A stretch of DNA of 26,045 nt, taken from NCBI GenBank assembly GCA_039180225.1, contig JBCDDQ010000018.1, forward strand, positions 1 to 26,045, given 5' to 3'. The position numbers were made by a program, and so were the translations under genes. Position 1 is the stretch's first letter. Every line of letters starts with the position of its first letter. Positions 15,817 through 22,641 of the stretch are shown piece after piece. This DNA comes from JAAEUE01 sp039180225 (GTDB lineage: Bacteria > Pseudomonadota > Alphaproteobacteria > Rhizobiales > CAJQND01). The notes under the pieces were generated by a model. The model searched no databases, had not been told where the DNA came from, and saw only the letters and a program-made list of their open reading frames with translations.

Positions 15817-16458
15817 ATGAAATTGGACTCAAAATATTTCGACAAGATCAGGGTGAAGCCCCAGGACGATCGCCGGGCGCAATCCAAAGTCGCGACGTGT
15901 GATTGGCCCGGGTGCAATAGGCCGGGCCTTTACAAGGCGCCGCGTGGTCGCGAGCATGAAGGGGAGTACTATACCTTCTGTGTGGACCATGTGCGCCAAT
16001 ACAACAAGTCCTACAACTACTTCAGCGGCATGAAGGACGACGAGGTTGCAGCCTTTCAAACTGACGCCAGGAGCGGTCACCGTCCAACGTGGAAGATGGG
16101 CGAAAATGCCTCTGCCAAGGGCAAAGCCAAGGCCCAGGCTGAAACCAAAGCCAAGCAGGAAGCACCCAACCGAAAGTTTGACCCGCTTATGGGCCGGGTT
16201 GACCCCTTCGGATTGTTTGGTGAGATGGGTGCAGATGGCGACGGGCGCCGGCGTCGTCCTGTGCGCAATGCAGAGCGCAAGGCACTCTCGACATTAGGTC
16301 TGGATGAGACCGCAAGTGCGTCTGAGGTGAAAGCCAAGTACAAGTCGCTGGTTAAGAAACATCACCCGGATGCAAATGGCGGAAGCCGTGATTCTGAAGA
16401 CCGGTTCCGCGAGATTGTTCAGGCGTACGATTATCTGAAATCTGCCGATTTTTGTTGA
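15817..16458 (+). CDS. J-domain protein with N-terminal Cys/His motif
   Basis: A 213-aa protein whose C-terminal 60 residues form a J domain: ALSTLGLDETASASEVKAKY, then the HPD tripeptide at 183-185 in KHHPDANGG, which stimulates Hsp70 ATPase. The N-terminal part has Cys28, Cys33, Cys55 and His58 (CDWPGC and FCVDH), which could hold a zinc ion. A Lys/Ala-rich charged linker (about 98-120) joins them. This arrangement is, as I recall, the usual alphaproteobacterial DnaJ-like protein found next to cobS. It is a probable DnaK co-chaperone, client unknown. Confidence 0.85.
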   Translation: MKLDSKYFDKIRVKPQDDRRAQSKVATCDWPGCNRPGLYKAPRGREHEGEYYTFCVDHVRQYNKSYNYFSGMKDDEVAAFQTDARSGHRPTWKMGENASAKGKAKAQAETKAKQEAPNRKFDPLMGRVDPFGLFGEMGADGDGRRRRPVRNAERKALSTLGLDETASASEVKAKYKSLVKKHHPDANGGSRDSEDRFREIVQAYDYLKSADFC

Positions 16459-16461
16459 GCC

Positions 16462-16509
16462 GGCATGCGCGTCATTCTATCCCCCTTGGCAAGGGGCTTA
16501 TGGCATGCC
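16462..16509 (+). other. Nested hairpin between J-protein gene and cobS
   Basis: An outer pair GGCATGC (16462-16468) with GCATGCC (16503-16509) encloses an inner hairpin CCCCTT-GGC-AAGGGG (16482-16496). There is no T-run after it on the plus strand, so it is not a typical intrinsic terminator. It lies in the 113-base gap before cobS and could act in processing or attenuation. It is too short to be a cobalamin riboswitch. Confidence 0.45.
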
Positions 16510-16571
16510 AAAAAGGCCCGCTAAGTTCGCCATGGCACAGCTGAAGTGCATGGTTAGGAGAGATCAATTCA

Positions 16572-17561
16572 ATGGATGCTCACGCCAACGGTGGTGCCTC
16601 TGGCATACCCGACACAAAAGTTTCTGTTTCCCAGGTGTTCGGCTTTGACAGCAACCTGGAAGTCCCTGCCTATTCAGAGCCAAGCGAGCATGTGCCTCTG
16701 GTCGATGAGGACTATCTGTTCGACAAAGAGACAACACTCGCCATTCTGGCTGGTTTTGCTCACAATCGCCGCGTGATGATCACCGGCTACCACGGCACCG
16801 GCAAATCAACGCATATTGAGCAGGTTGCCGCTCGGCTGAACTGGCCGTGTGTGCGGGTGAACCTGGACAGCCACATTTCGCGGATCGATCTAGTGGGTAA
16901 AGACGCCATCGTGCTGCGCGATGGCAAGCAGATTACGGAGTTCCGCGAAGGCATCCTGCCCTGGGCGTTGCAGACCAATACGGCAATTGTGTTCGACGAG
17001 TATGATGCGGGCCGGCCCGACGTAATGTTTGTGATCCAGCGGGTGCTGGAAGTGCAAGGCAAGCTGACCCTGCTCGACCAGAGCAAGGTGATCCACCCGC
17101 ACCCCTACTTCCGCCTGTTTGCGACCGCCAACACCGTCGGCCTTGGGGATACTTCAGGGCTTTATCACGGCACGCAGCAGATCAACCAAGGTCAGATGGA
17201 CCGTTGGTCCATTGTCACTACACTGAACTATCTGCCGCACGACAATGAAACCGCCATTATTGAAGCAAAGTGCAAGAGCTACCATAGTGACGAAGGCCGT
17301 CAGACCATCGATAACATGGTGCAAGTGGCCGAGCTGACGCGCCAAGCCTTCATGAACGGTGACCTTTCTACAGTCATGAGCCCACGGACGGTGCTCACCT
17401 GGGCGGAGAATGCCGAGATCTTTGGCGATGTGGGTTTTGCCTTCCGGCTGACATTCATCAACAAGTGTGACGAGTTGGAGCGCGGGTTGGTCTCTGAGTT
17501 CTATCAGCGCTGCTTTGGTGAGGATTTGCCTGAATCCACAGCAGCCGCTGCGGCCTCGTGA
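16572..17561 (+). CDS. cobS: Aerobic cobaltochelatase subunit CobS
   Basis: A 329-aa AAA+ ATPase that, with CobT, drives cobalt insertion into hydrogenobyrinic acid a,c-diamide by CobN in the aerobic cobalamin pathway. Walker A is GYHGTGKST (72-80), Walker B is AIVFDEYDAGRPDV (about 138-151), and the sensor-1-like FATANTVGLGD follows. The N-terminal sequence VSQVFGFDSNLEVPAYSEPSEHVP is typical of CobS. The ATG has TAGGAG about ten bases upstream. The cobT start follows 24 bases after the stop, in the usual operon order. Confidence 0.97.
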   Translation: MDAHANGGASGIPDTKVSVSQVFGFDSNLEVPAYSEPSEHVPLVDEDYLFDKETTLAILAGFAHNRRVMITGYHGTGKSTHIEQVAARLNWPCVRVNLDSHISRIDLVGKDAIVLRDGKQITEFREGILPWALQTNTAIVFDEYDAGRPDVMFVIQRVLEVQGKLTLLDQSKVIHPHPYFRLFATANTVGLGDTSGLYHGTQQINQGQMDRWSIVTTLNYLPHDNETAIIEAKCKSYHSDEGRQTIDNMVQVAELTRQAFMNGDLSTVMSPRTVLTWAENAEIFGDVGFAFRLTFINKCDELERGLVSEFYQRCFGEDLPESTAAAAAS

Positions 17562-17585
17562 GCCCAAATCTGCTGATGATCCCCG

Positions 17586-19457
17586 ATGGCCACTGATACG
17601 GACGGACCTTCAGGCGCCTTTAAACGCTCGCTGGCCATGGCCATGCGCACCATCGCTGAAGATCCGGAGATGACGGTGACCTTTGGCGCGGATCAGCCCT
17701 CGCTGGCTGGAAACCGGTGCCGTTTGCCGCAGATTGACCATGAGCTGCCCTCCAGTGCGGTGGCCGTGGCGCGCGGACTCTCAGATTCGTTCGCCCTGCG
17801 CTTGGCCAAGCACGACGATGCGGTACACTCCAAAATGCAGCCGCAGGGGGAAAACGCCCGTGCGGTGTTTGAATCGGTAGAGCAGGCCCGGGTTGAATCC
17901 ATTGGGGCGCGTCAGATGCCTGGCATGGCGTCCAACCTCAACGCCATGTTGAACGACCGCTATCAGAAATCTTCGCTCAACAAGGCCCGCAACCGCAATG
18001 AGGCACCTCTGGATGAAGCGGTTTCGCTGATCGTGCGCGAACGGCTGACAGGCCAGCCACCGCCCCAAAATGCGCAGCTGTTGGTGGATTTGTGGCGGCC
18101 CTGGATTGAAGATAAGGCCAGCGGCGAACTGGATGCATTGGTCGATCAGATTGGCGATCAGACGGCTTTTGCGCGCCTCACCCGAGACCTCATTTCCGCT
18201 CTCGATATGGGCGATGAGCTGGGGGATGATCCGGATGATTCTGAAAACGATTCTGAGGAAGATGCCGATCCGGAGGGCGATCAGGCCGACGAGCAAGAAG
18301 AAGGTGATCCGGCTGAAGCTGAAGCGCAATCATCTGAAGATGCTGAACGCGCGGAGGGTGAGAGCGAAGCCACGGACCAGGATTCCGTTGAGATTGACGT
18401 GGACGACGTGCCCGATGACCTGGATTCCGATGATGCCCCAGATGGCCAGGAACCCTTCAGGCCGCAGACCCCTTTTTCCAACGCGCTGGAGCGGGACGCC
18501 TACAAGGTGTTCACCAGCAAGTTTGATGAGGTGATCGGCGCGGAAGATCTGTGTGATGCCGATGAGTTGACGCGGCTTCGCAACTATCTGGACAAGCAGC
18601 TCTCCAGCCTCCAGGGGGTCGTGGCACGCCTGGCCAACCGGCTGCAGCGTCGTCTTTTGGCAAAGCAAAACCGTTCTTGGGAGTTCGACCTTGAGGAAGG
18701 TTTGCTGGATGCAGGCCGCCTTTCGCGCGTGGTGACCGACCCCATGCACCCGTTGTCGTTCAAGATTGAGCATGACACGAGCTTCCGCGACACTGTGGTC
18801 ACCCTCTTGCTTGATAACTCCGGGTCGATGCGCGGACGCCCCATCACAGTGGCGGCGACCTGCGCCGACATCTTGGCCAGAACCCTGGAACGCTGCGGTG
18901 TTAAGGTTGAGATTTTGGGCTTCACCACCCGCGCCTGGAAGGGTGGTCAGTCTCGCGAGAACTGGTTGGCGTCCGGCAAGCCGGCCACGCCAGGCCGTCT
19001 CAATGATTTGCGCCATATCGTCTACAAGGCGGCTGACACCCCATGGCGGCGGGCGCGGCGCAACCTCGGACTGATGATGCGCGAGGGGCTTTTGAAGGAA
19101 AACATCGATGGCGAGGCGCTGATCTGGGCTCATGCGCGTCTTTTGGCCCGCCCTGAGCAGCGCCGCATTTTGATGGTGATCTCAGATGGTGCGCCGGTTG
19201 ATGATTCAACCCTGTCGGTGAATTCAGGCAATTATCTTGAGAAACACCTGCGCCAGGTCATAGAAGAGATCGAAACACGCTCCCCGGTAGAACTTCTCGC
19301 CATCGGTATCGGTCACGACGTGACCCGCTATTATCGGCGGGCCGTAACCATTGTAGATGCCGAAGAGCTGGGCGGCGCCATGACCGAGAAACTGGCCGAG
19401 TTGTTTGAAGAAGACAGCAATACACCCTCGCGCGGGGCCCGCCGCCGCGTTGCCTAG
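17586..19457 (+). CDS. cobT: Aerobic cobaltochelatase subunit CobT
   Basis: A 623-aa partner of CobS. It has an N-terminal all-helical domain (1-205), a strongly acidic low-complexity linker (about 208-290, rich in D and E), and a C-terminal VWA domain with the MIDAS motif DNSGSM (410-415) and a second strand ILMVISDGAPVDDST. The domain plan and length are normal for CobT. It forms the chaperone-like CobST complex that acts with CobN; cobN is not in this window. Its 3' end probably overlaps the next gene by several bases. Confidence 0.97.
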   Translation: MATDTDGPSGAFKRSLAMAMRTIAEDPEMTVTFGADQPSLAGNRCRLPQIDHELPSSAVAVARGLSDSFALRLAKHDDAVHSKMQPQGENARAVFESVEQARVESIGARQMPGMASNLNAMLNDRYQKSSLNKARNRNEAPLDEAVSLIVRERLTGQPPPQNAQLLVDLWRPWIEDKASGELDALVDQIGDQTAFARLTRDLISALDMGDELGDDPDDSENDSEEDADPEGDQADEQEEGDPAEAEAQSSEDAERAEGESEATDQDSVEIDVDDVPDDLDSDDAPDGQEPFRPQTPFSNALERDAYKVFTSKFDEVIGAEDLCDADELTRLRNYLDKQLSSLQGVVARLANRLQRRLLAKQNRSWEFDLEEGLLDAGRLSRVVTDPMHPLSFKIEHDTSFRDTVVTLLLDNSGSMRGRPITVAATCADILARTLERCGVKVEILGFTTRAWKGGQSRENWLASGKPATPGRLNDLRHIVYKAADTPWRRARRNLGLMMREGLLKENIDGEALIWAHARLLARPEQRRILMVISDGAPVDDSTLSVNSGNYLEKHLRQVIEEIETRSPVELLAIGIGHDVTRYYRRAVTIVDAEELGGAMTEKLAELFEEDSNTPSRGARRRVA

Positions 19458-20496
19458 GGGCCTCTCAAACCGGCTGAACATCGCCTTCGCCCTGGCGTGC
19501 GGTGTCGTCTTGATTGCCAGTGCCTGGCAGACCGGTGCGCGGGCGTCCGGAGATCAAATCACCGTTAAATCCCGCCAGATCGCGTTCTCCATTCTGGAAC
19601 CTGATCGGCGGATCTTTGGTGAGCTGCGCTATCTGGGCGGCCTTGTTTTGGAAAGCGAGGATGAGCGCTTTGGCGGATTTTCTGGCCTCGTCCTCACCCG
19701 GCAAGGCCAACGGTTGCTCACGGTGAGCGATCAAGGTTGGTGGCTGAGCGCGGATTTGCGCTTTGAGAGAGGCATGGTCAGCGGCGTTCAGAACGTGCGC
19801 CTTGGCCCACTGGTGAACAGCAAAGGACAGCGGTTCAGCCGCAAATCGCTGCAGGACGCTGAAGCTCTTGCCACACTGGGTGCCGGTGAGAGCAGTGGCT
19901 TGCTTGTGGGTTATGAGCGTCGGCCGCGCATGCAGCTTTATCAGGTTGATGCCCAGGGGTTTTCAGGGAGGCCGCGGGCCATTGCCGTCCCCCGCGCCAT
20001 GAAGAAGGGACCCAACAACAAAGAACTTGAAGCCGTTGGCCGCTTTGGCGCCGGGCCGAACGCGGGAAAATACATCGCGATATCTGAGAGGTATCTGGAT
20101 GCTGATGGCAACATAAAGGGGTGGCTCTGGCAGCCCGGGCGTAAAGCAGAACAGTTTGTTATCCGCCGGCGCCGGACCTATTCGGTCACCGATATGGCGA
20201 TTCTTCGGGGTGGGGACGTGGCTATTTTGGAACGCCGCCTTGGGTTCTTAAAGCTTCCGGGCGTAGCGATCAGGCTGATCAAGGCGTCCGATTTGAGAAA
20301 GGGAGCAACCGTTGAGGCCAGAGTTCTGATGGAAGCTGCCGCGCCCGCAGAGCTTGTGGACAATATGGAAGGCCTCAGCGCGCATAGGTTGGACAATGGC
20401 GATCTGGTGTTCAGCCTGATCTCCGACGACAATTACAACCGCGACCTGCAACGAACGGTGTTCTATCAGTTTGCCTGGCCGGCGACGGCGCAATAA
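19450..20496 (+). CDS. Secreted esterase-like activity of phytase family protein
   Basis: A protein of about 348 aa matching the 'esterase-like activity of phytase' domain: GGLVLESEDERFGGFSGL, LLTVSDQGWW, SLQDAEALATLG, NKELEAVGRFG, NMEGLSAHRLDNGDLVFSLISDDN. The repeated acidic loops suggest a beta-propeller-like phosphatase fold. The N-terminus is a signal peptide (basic RGLSNRLN, then ALACGVVLIASA, cleavage near GARA). I prefer the TTG at 19450, eight bases inside cobT; a TTG at 19405 gives a longer form. No ATG fits and no ribosome site is clear, so translation is probably coupled to cobT. Substrate unknown. Confidence 0.78.
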   Translation: MPRGLSNRLNIAFALACGVVLIASAWQTGARASGDQITVKSRQIAFSILEPDRRIFGELRYLGGLVLESEDERFGGFSGLVLTRQGQRLLTVSDQGWWLSADLRFERGMVSGVQNVRLGPLVNSKGQRFSRKSLQDAEALATLGAGESSGLLVGYERRPRMQLYQVDAQGFSGRPRAIAVPRAMKKGPNNKELEAVGRFGAGPNAGKYIAISERYLDADGNIKGWLWQPGRKAEQFVIRRRRTYSVTDMAILRGGDVAILERRLGFLKLPGVAIRLIKASDLRKGATVEARVLMEAAAPAELVDNMEGLSAHRLDNGDLVFSLISDDNYNRDLQRTVFYQFAWPATAQ

Positions 20497-20521
20497 AAAA
20501 GCCCGCGAGAGGCCTGCGGGC
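20495..20521 (-). terminator. Intrinsic terminator of rpmB
   Basis: On the minus strand a stem GCCCGC / GCGGGC (20516-20521 with 20501-20506) is followed by six Ts (AAAAAA at 20495-20500 on the plus strand). It is placed 25 bases after the rpmB stop and overlaps the last codon and stop of the convergent esterase-like gene. On the plus strand there is no T-run, so it acts mainly on rpmB. Confidence 0.85.
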
Positions 20522-20545
20522 CCGTTGAAATCGTGTCAGCGGCGG

Positions 20546-20839
20546 TCACGCAGCTTCAGCGGCCTGCTTTTTGGCGATCTGACGCTTAATTCGCCGCGCT
20601 TTCAGCGACAGTTCGCTGTCACGCGCTTTTTTGAGGAATTCATCCAACCCGCCGCGGTGCTCGACAGAGCGAAGGGCAGCGGCGCTTACCTTCAAAGCCA
20701 CGGAATGGCCCAGGGTGTCGCTCAACAGGTGAACGTCGCATAAGTTCGGCAGGAACCTGCGCCGTGTCTTGTTGTGAGCGTGGCTCACATTGTTTCCGGC
20801 CTGCACGGCCTTTCCGGTAAGCTCGCAACGACGGGCCAT
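20546..20839 (-). CDS. rpmB: 50S ribosomal protein L28
   Basis: A 97-aa basic protein beginning MARRCELTGKAVQAGNNVSHAHNKTRRRFLPNL, the clear L28 signature. It is part of the large ribosomal subunit. The length of 97 aa with a long basic C-terminal helix (SLKARRIKRQIAKKQAAEAA) is normal for alphaproteobacteria, which have a longer L28 than Escherichia coli. GGAG lies about nine bases upstream of the ATG. A good promoter is visible at 20957-20985 and an intrinsic terminator at 20495-20521, so it is probably a single-gene transcript. Confidence 0.97.
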   Translation of the reverse strand: MARRCELTGKAVQAGNNVSHAHNKTRRRFLPNLCDVHLLSDTLGHSVALKVSAAALRSVEHRGGLDEFLKKARDSELSLKARRIKRQIAKKQAAEAA

Positions 20840-21151
20840 TTCTGAAGCTCCATGGTGCTCAGGTTATTCTGTGGCGGCAGCGGTTTGTCCTCTATCAAGA
20901 ATGACCCGCGCCAATAAAGAACGGCAGCGCCTTTTGAGCACTGCCAAAGTCGGCTTCCTATATGGGTTCATGGCGCTGACGTCAAGCCTTAACCCGCGCA
21001 GATTTGCCAAAAATCCTGCAAATCGGCTTCCGGCCGCAGCCGGACTTTCGCCCCAATCTTTGTTCAGACTGGACGCAGAGTTGACGATTGCTTGTGCGCG
21101 GCCTATCTGCAATGAAGCGTTGGCTGCAAACAGCTGGGGTACTGAACTGAT
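20840..21151. other. Divergent intergenic region, rpmB and DUF3108 gene
   Basis: These 312 bases hold the rpmB promoter (20957-20985, minus strand), which implies a 5' untranslated region of about 110 bases. For the plus-strand DUF3108 gene I see no convincing promoter or ribosome site. The reading frames crossing the region have no family features. Confidence 0.5.
20957..20985 (-). promoter_or_regulatory. Sigma-70-type promoter of rpmB
   Basis: On the minus strand TTGACG (20980-20985) and TATAGG (20957-20962) are separated by exactly 17 bases. This is the best -35/-10 pair seen in the window, fitting a strongly expressed ribosomal protein gene whose start is about 110 bases downstream. Confidence 0.6.
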
Positions 21152-22024
21152 ATGCACATGTCTTCAATGAAACACCGATCTGTTGCCAAACCGCTGGGCC
21201 GTTTGGTCAAGGCGGCGCCTCTTGCCGCGATGTTGGTGCTGCCCGCCGGTGTGGTGTCCGCTGGCGACGTGAAAGATGCGGTATCGTTGAAATTTGACGT
21301 TTACGCGGGCAGCCTCAGGATCTTCAAGATTTCGATGGGCATGCAGATTGGCAAAAACGATTACGCCATCAACACCCGCATCAAAAGCAAGGGTGTGGCC
21401 AGCCTGTTTGCCAAAACGAAGATAAACATGAGTGCGGCGGGCAGCACGAAGAAGAAGTTTCTGCCCCTCACATACGCCTCGAGTTCCAATTCGAAGGGCA
21501 AGAAGCGTTCCGTCAACATGACCTGGACCACAAAGGGCAAGCACCGGGTCAAGCGGAGTTTCAAGCTAAGCGCCTATAAGGCTGGTTCTTTAGCCCGGGC
21601 GGTCCGGCCGGGCATGATGGACCCCTTGAGTTACCTGATGAAAATGGTCCGTGCATCCAAGCGACCTTGCGGCGGAAGCGAGAGAGTTTACGACGGCCGT
21701 CAGGTGGCCGAATACCGGTATGCACTCCAGGGTGTGTCAACGTTCAACCGCAGCACAGGCGGCGTTTACCGAGGCAAAGCCTTTAAATGCGCGCTCACGT
21801 ACCGCACGATCGCCGGCCTGTCGGCGGAGAAGCAAAAGAAGCGCGATCAAGGACCTCCCGCCACATTCATGGTTTGGTTTGCGCCGGTGGCCGGGAAAAC
21901 ACGCAATCTTTTTGTGCCCATTGCCGCCAGCGGCGAAGTATCAGGCCGGGCGTTTACCATGCGCCTGAGCGAAGGGTCAGTTTCGGGCACACCGATCTCC
22001 AAGCGTGTGATCGCAACCAACTGA
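21152..22024 (+). CDS. DUF3108 domain-containing exported protein
   Basis: A 290-aa protein with a basic N-terminal region and a hydrophobic signal core (APLAAMLVLPAGVVSAGDV), so it is probably periplasmic or outer-membrane associated. The mature part fits DUF3108: beta-rich, with YAGSLRIFKISMGMQIG near the start, PGMMDPLSYLMKMV in the middle, and KRPCGGSERVYDGRQVAEYRY, containing one of two cysteines (the other is in AFKCALTYRTIAG). Function is unknown. The position between rpmB and the helicase is, as I recall, conserved in the Hyphomicrobiales. In-frame ATGs at 21152, 21158 and 21167 are all possible; none has a good ribosome site. Confidence 0.85.
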   Translation: MHMSSMKHRSVAKPLGRLVKAAPLAAMLVLPAGVVSAGDVKDAVSLKFDVYAGSLRIFKISMGMQIGKNDYAINTRIKSKGVASLFAKTKINMSAAGSTKKKFLPLTYASSSNSKGKKRSVNMTWTTKGKHRVKRSFKLSAYKAGSLARAVRPGMMDPLSYLMKMVRASKRPCGGSERVYDGRQVAEYRYALQGVSTFNRSTGGVYRGKAFKCALTYRTIAGLSAEKQKKRDQGPPATFMVWFAPVAGKTRNLFVPIAASGEVSGRAFTMRLSEGSVSGTPISKRVIATN

Positions 22025-22147
22025 CCTGGACACGGCGATTGACTCATAGGTTGTACTGAACCTGGGCCGTGCATCGGACATGATTCAGTTCGGGACACCG
22101 CGTTAACTCTTTCAGATTGGCAGGCAGATGACCGTAACAACGTGCGC

Positions 22148-22261
22148 CCAATATGTGGTGGCTGGCTGTCTCGACATCACCAAATATTTGAAGAACAAAC
22201 AGGGAATATGGGTAGGTCAGTGATTCGGTCCAGCTTTGTTCACTTTCGTTCTAAGTGTTAA
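22148..22261 (+). repeat. Diverged duplicated module, copy A
   Basis: Anchors in order: CCAATATGTGGTG (22148), GAACAAA (22193), GTCAGTGATTCGGTC (22216), TTCGTTCT (22245), GTTAA (22257). The same anchors in the same order recur in copy B. From GAACAAA through GATTCGG the two copies have the same spacing and match at about 27 of 38 bases without gaps. Copy A has 31 extra bases between the first two anchors. Confidence 0.55.
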
Positions 22262-22267
22262 TAAAAT
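22239..22267 (+). promoter_or_regulatory. Possible promoter upstream of the helicase gene
   Basis: TTCACT (22239-22244) and TAAAAT (22262-22267) are spaced by 17 bases and overlap the end of repeat copy A. If used, the transcript would begin near 22275 and carry copy B and the DnaA box in a leader of about 370 bases before the helicase gene. The -35 matches consensus at four of six positions only. Confidence 0.3.
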
Positions 22268-22363
22268 AAGGAAAATTAGCACCAGTTGGGAAGTTGTCTG
22301 TTAACCTTATATTTATCTCGCTGAACGACGAGCTAATGAGAATCGATCAAGGCATCTACAACA

Positions 22364-22372
22364 TGTGGATAA
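22364..22372 (-). promoter_or_regulatory. Consensus DnaA box
   Basis: TGTGGATAA on the plus strand is the exact complement of TTATCCACA, the highest-affinity DnaA site. A weaker 8-of-9 relaxed match (complement TTGTTCACA) lies at 22408-22416. The box sits between the two repeat copies and about 50 bases from the most AT-rich stretch. Confidence 0.5.
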
Positions 22373-22396
22373 GTTGGGGGCTGATCTGCCGCAGAA

Positions 22397-22480
22397 CCAA
22401 TATGTGGTGTGAACAAATGATGATTCTCCGTAAGTCAGCGATTCGGGCACGGTTCGTTCTGGACTCGTTCCGGTTGTTAA
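22397..22480 (+). repeat. Diverged duplicated module, copy B
   Basis: Anchors in order: CCAATATGTGGTG (22397, identical 13-mer to copy A), GAACAAA (22411), GTCAGCGATTCGGGC (22434), TTCGTTCT (22453), GTTAA (22476). It is shorter than copy A, mainly from 31 fewer bases after the first anchor. The promoter-like pair of copy A is not kept. Confidence 0.55.
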
Positions 22481-22641
22481 AACCCTGTGCGAACTTGACA
22501 CAAAAATTGGCTGATCAAGGCGCCCAGTTTCCGGGGCCAAATCGAGTTTGCGGGCTTGCAGCGCGGCCAGGAAGCGCCTAGAGCAACCCCCGGTCATGTT
22601 GAACGGCACTGACTCATCATCCGCTGCGAAGGGTTCGGACT

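Larger units (their letters stand above)
22025..22641. other. 617-bp non-coding region with duplicated module, DnaA box and GANTC cluster
   Basis: This is the longest gene-free stretch of the window. It is richer in A+T than its surroundings (about 69% over 22251-22320). It holds two diverged copies of a motif series, a consensus DnaA box (22364-22372), a CtrA-like TTAA-N7-TTTA (22301-22315), and eight GANTC sites (starting at 22041, 22082, 22222, 22340, 22422, 22440, 22462 and 22611), where about two would be expected by chance. A reading frame at 22294-22581 begins with TTG and has no ribosome site, so I do not call it. Confidence 0.6.

Noticed and set aside
18330..19133. 267-aa minus-strand reading frame opposite cobT
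   Set aside because: cobT is clearly real on the other strand; the antisense frame shows no domain or ribosome site.
20864..21157. 97-aa minus-strand reading frame upstream of rpmB
   Set aside because: It spans the rpmB promoter and shows no conserved features; a long leader for rpmB is simpler.
22495..22500. Perfect TTGACA -35 element
   Set aside because: No acceptable -10 hexamer occurs 16-18 bases downstream, so I do not call a promoter.
22294..22581. 95-aa reading frame in the large intergenic region
   Set aside because: TTG start, no ribosome site, no family features, and it crosses repeat copy B and the DnaA box.
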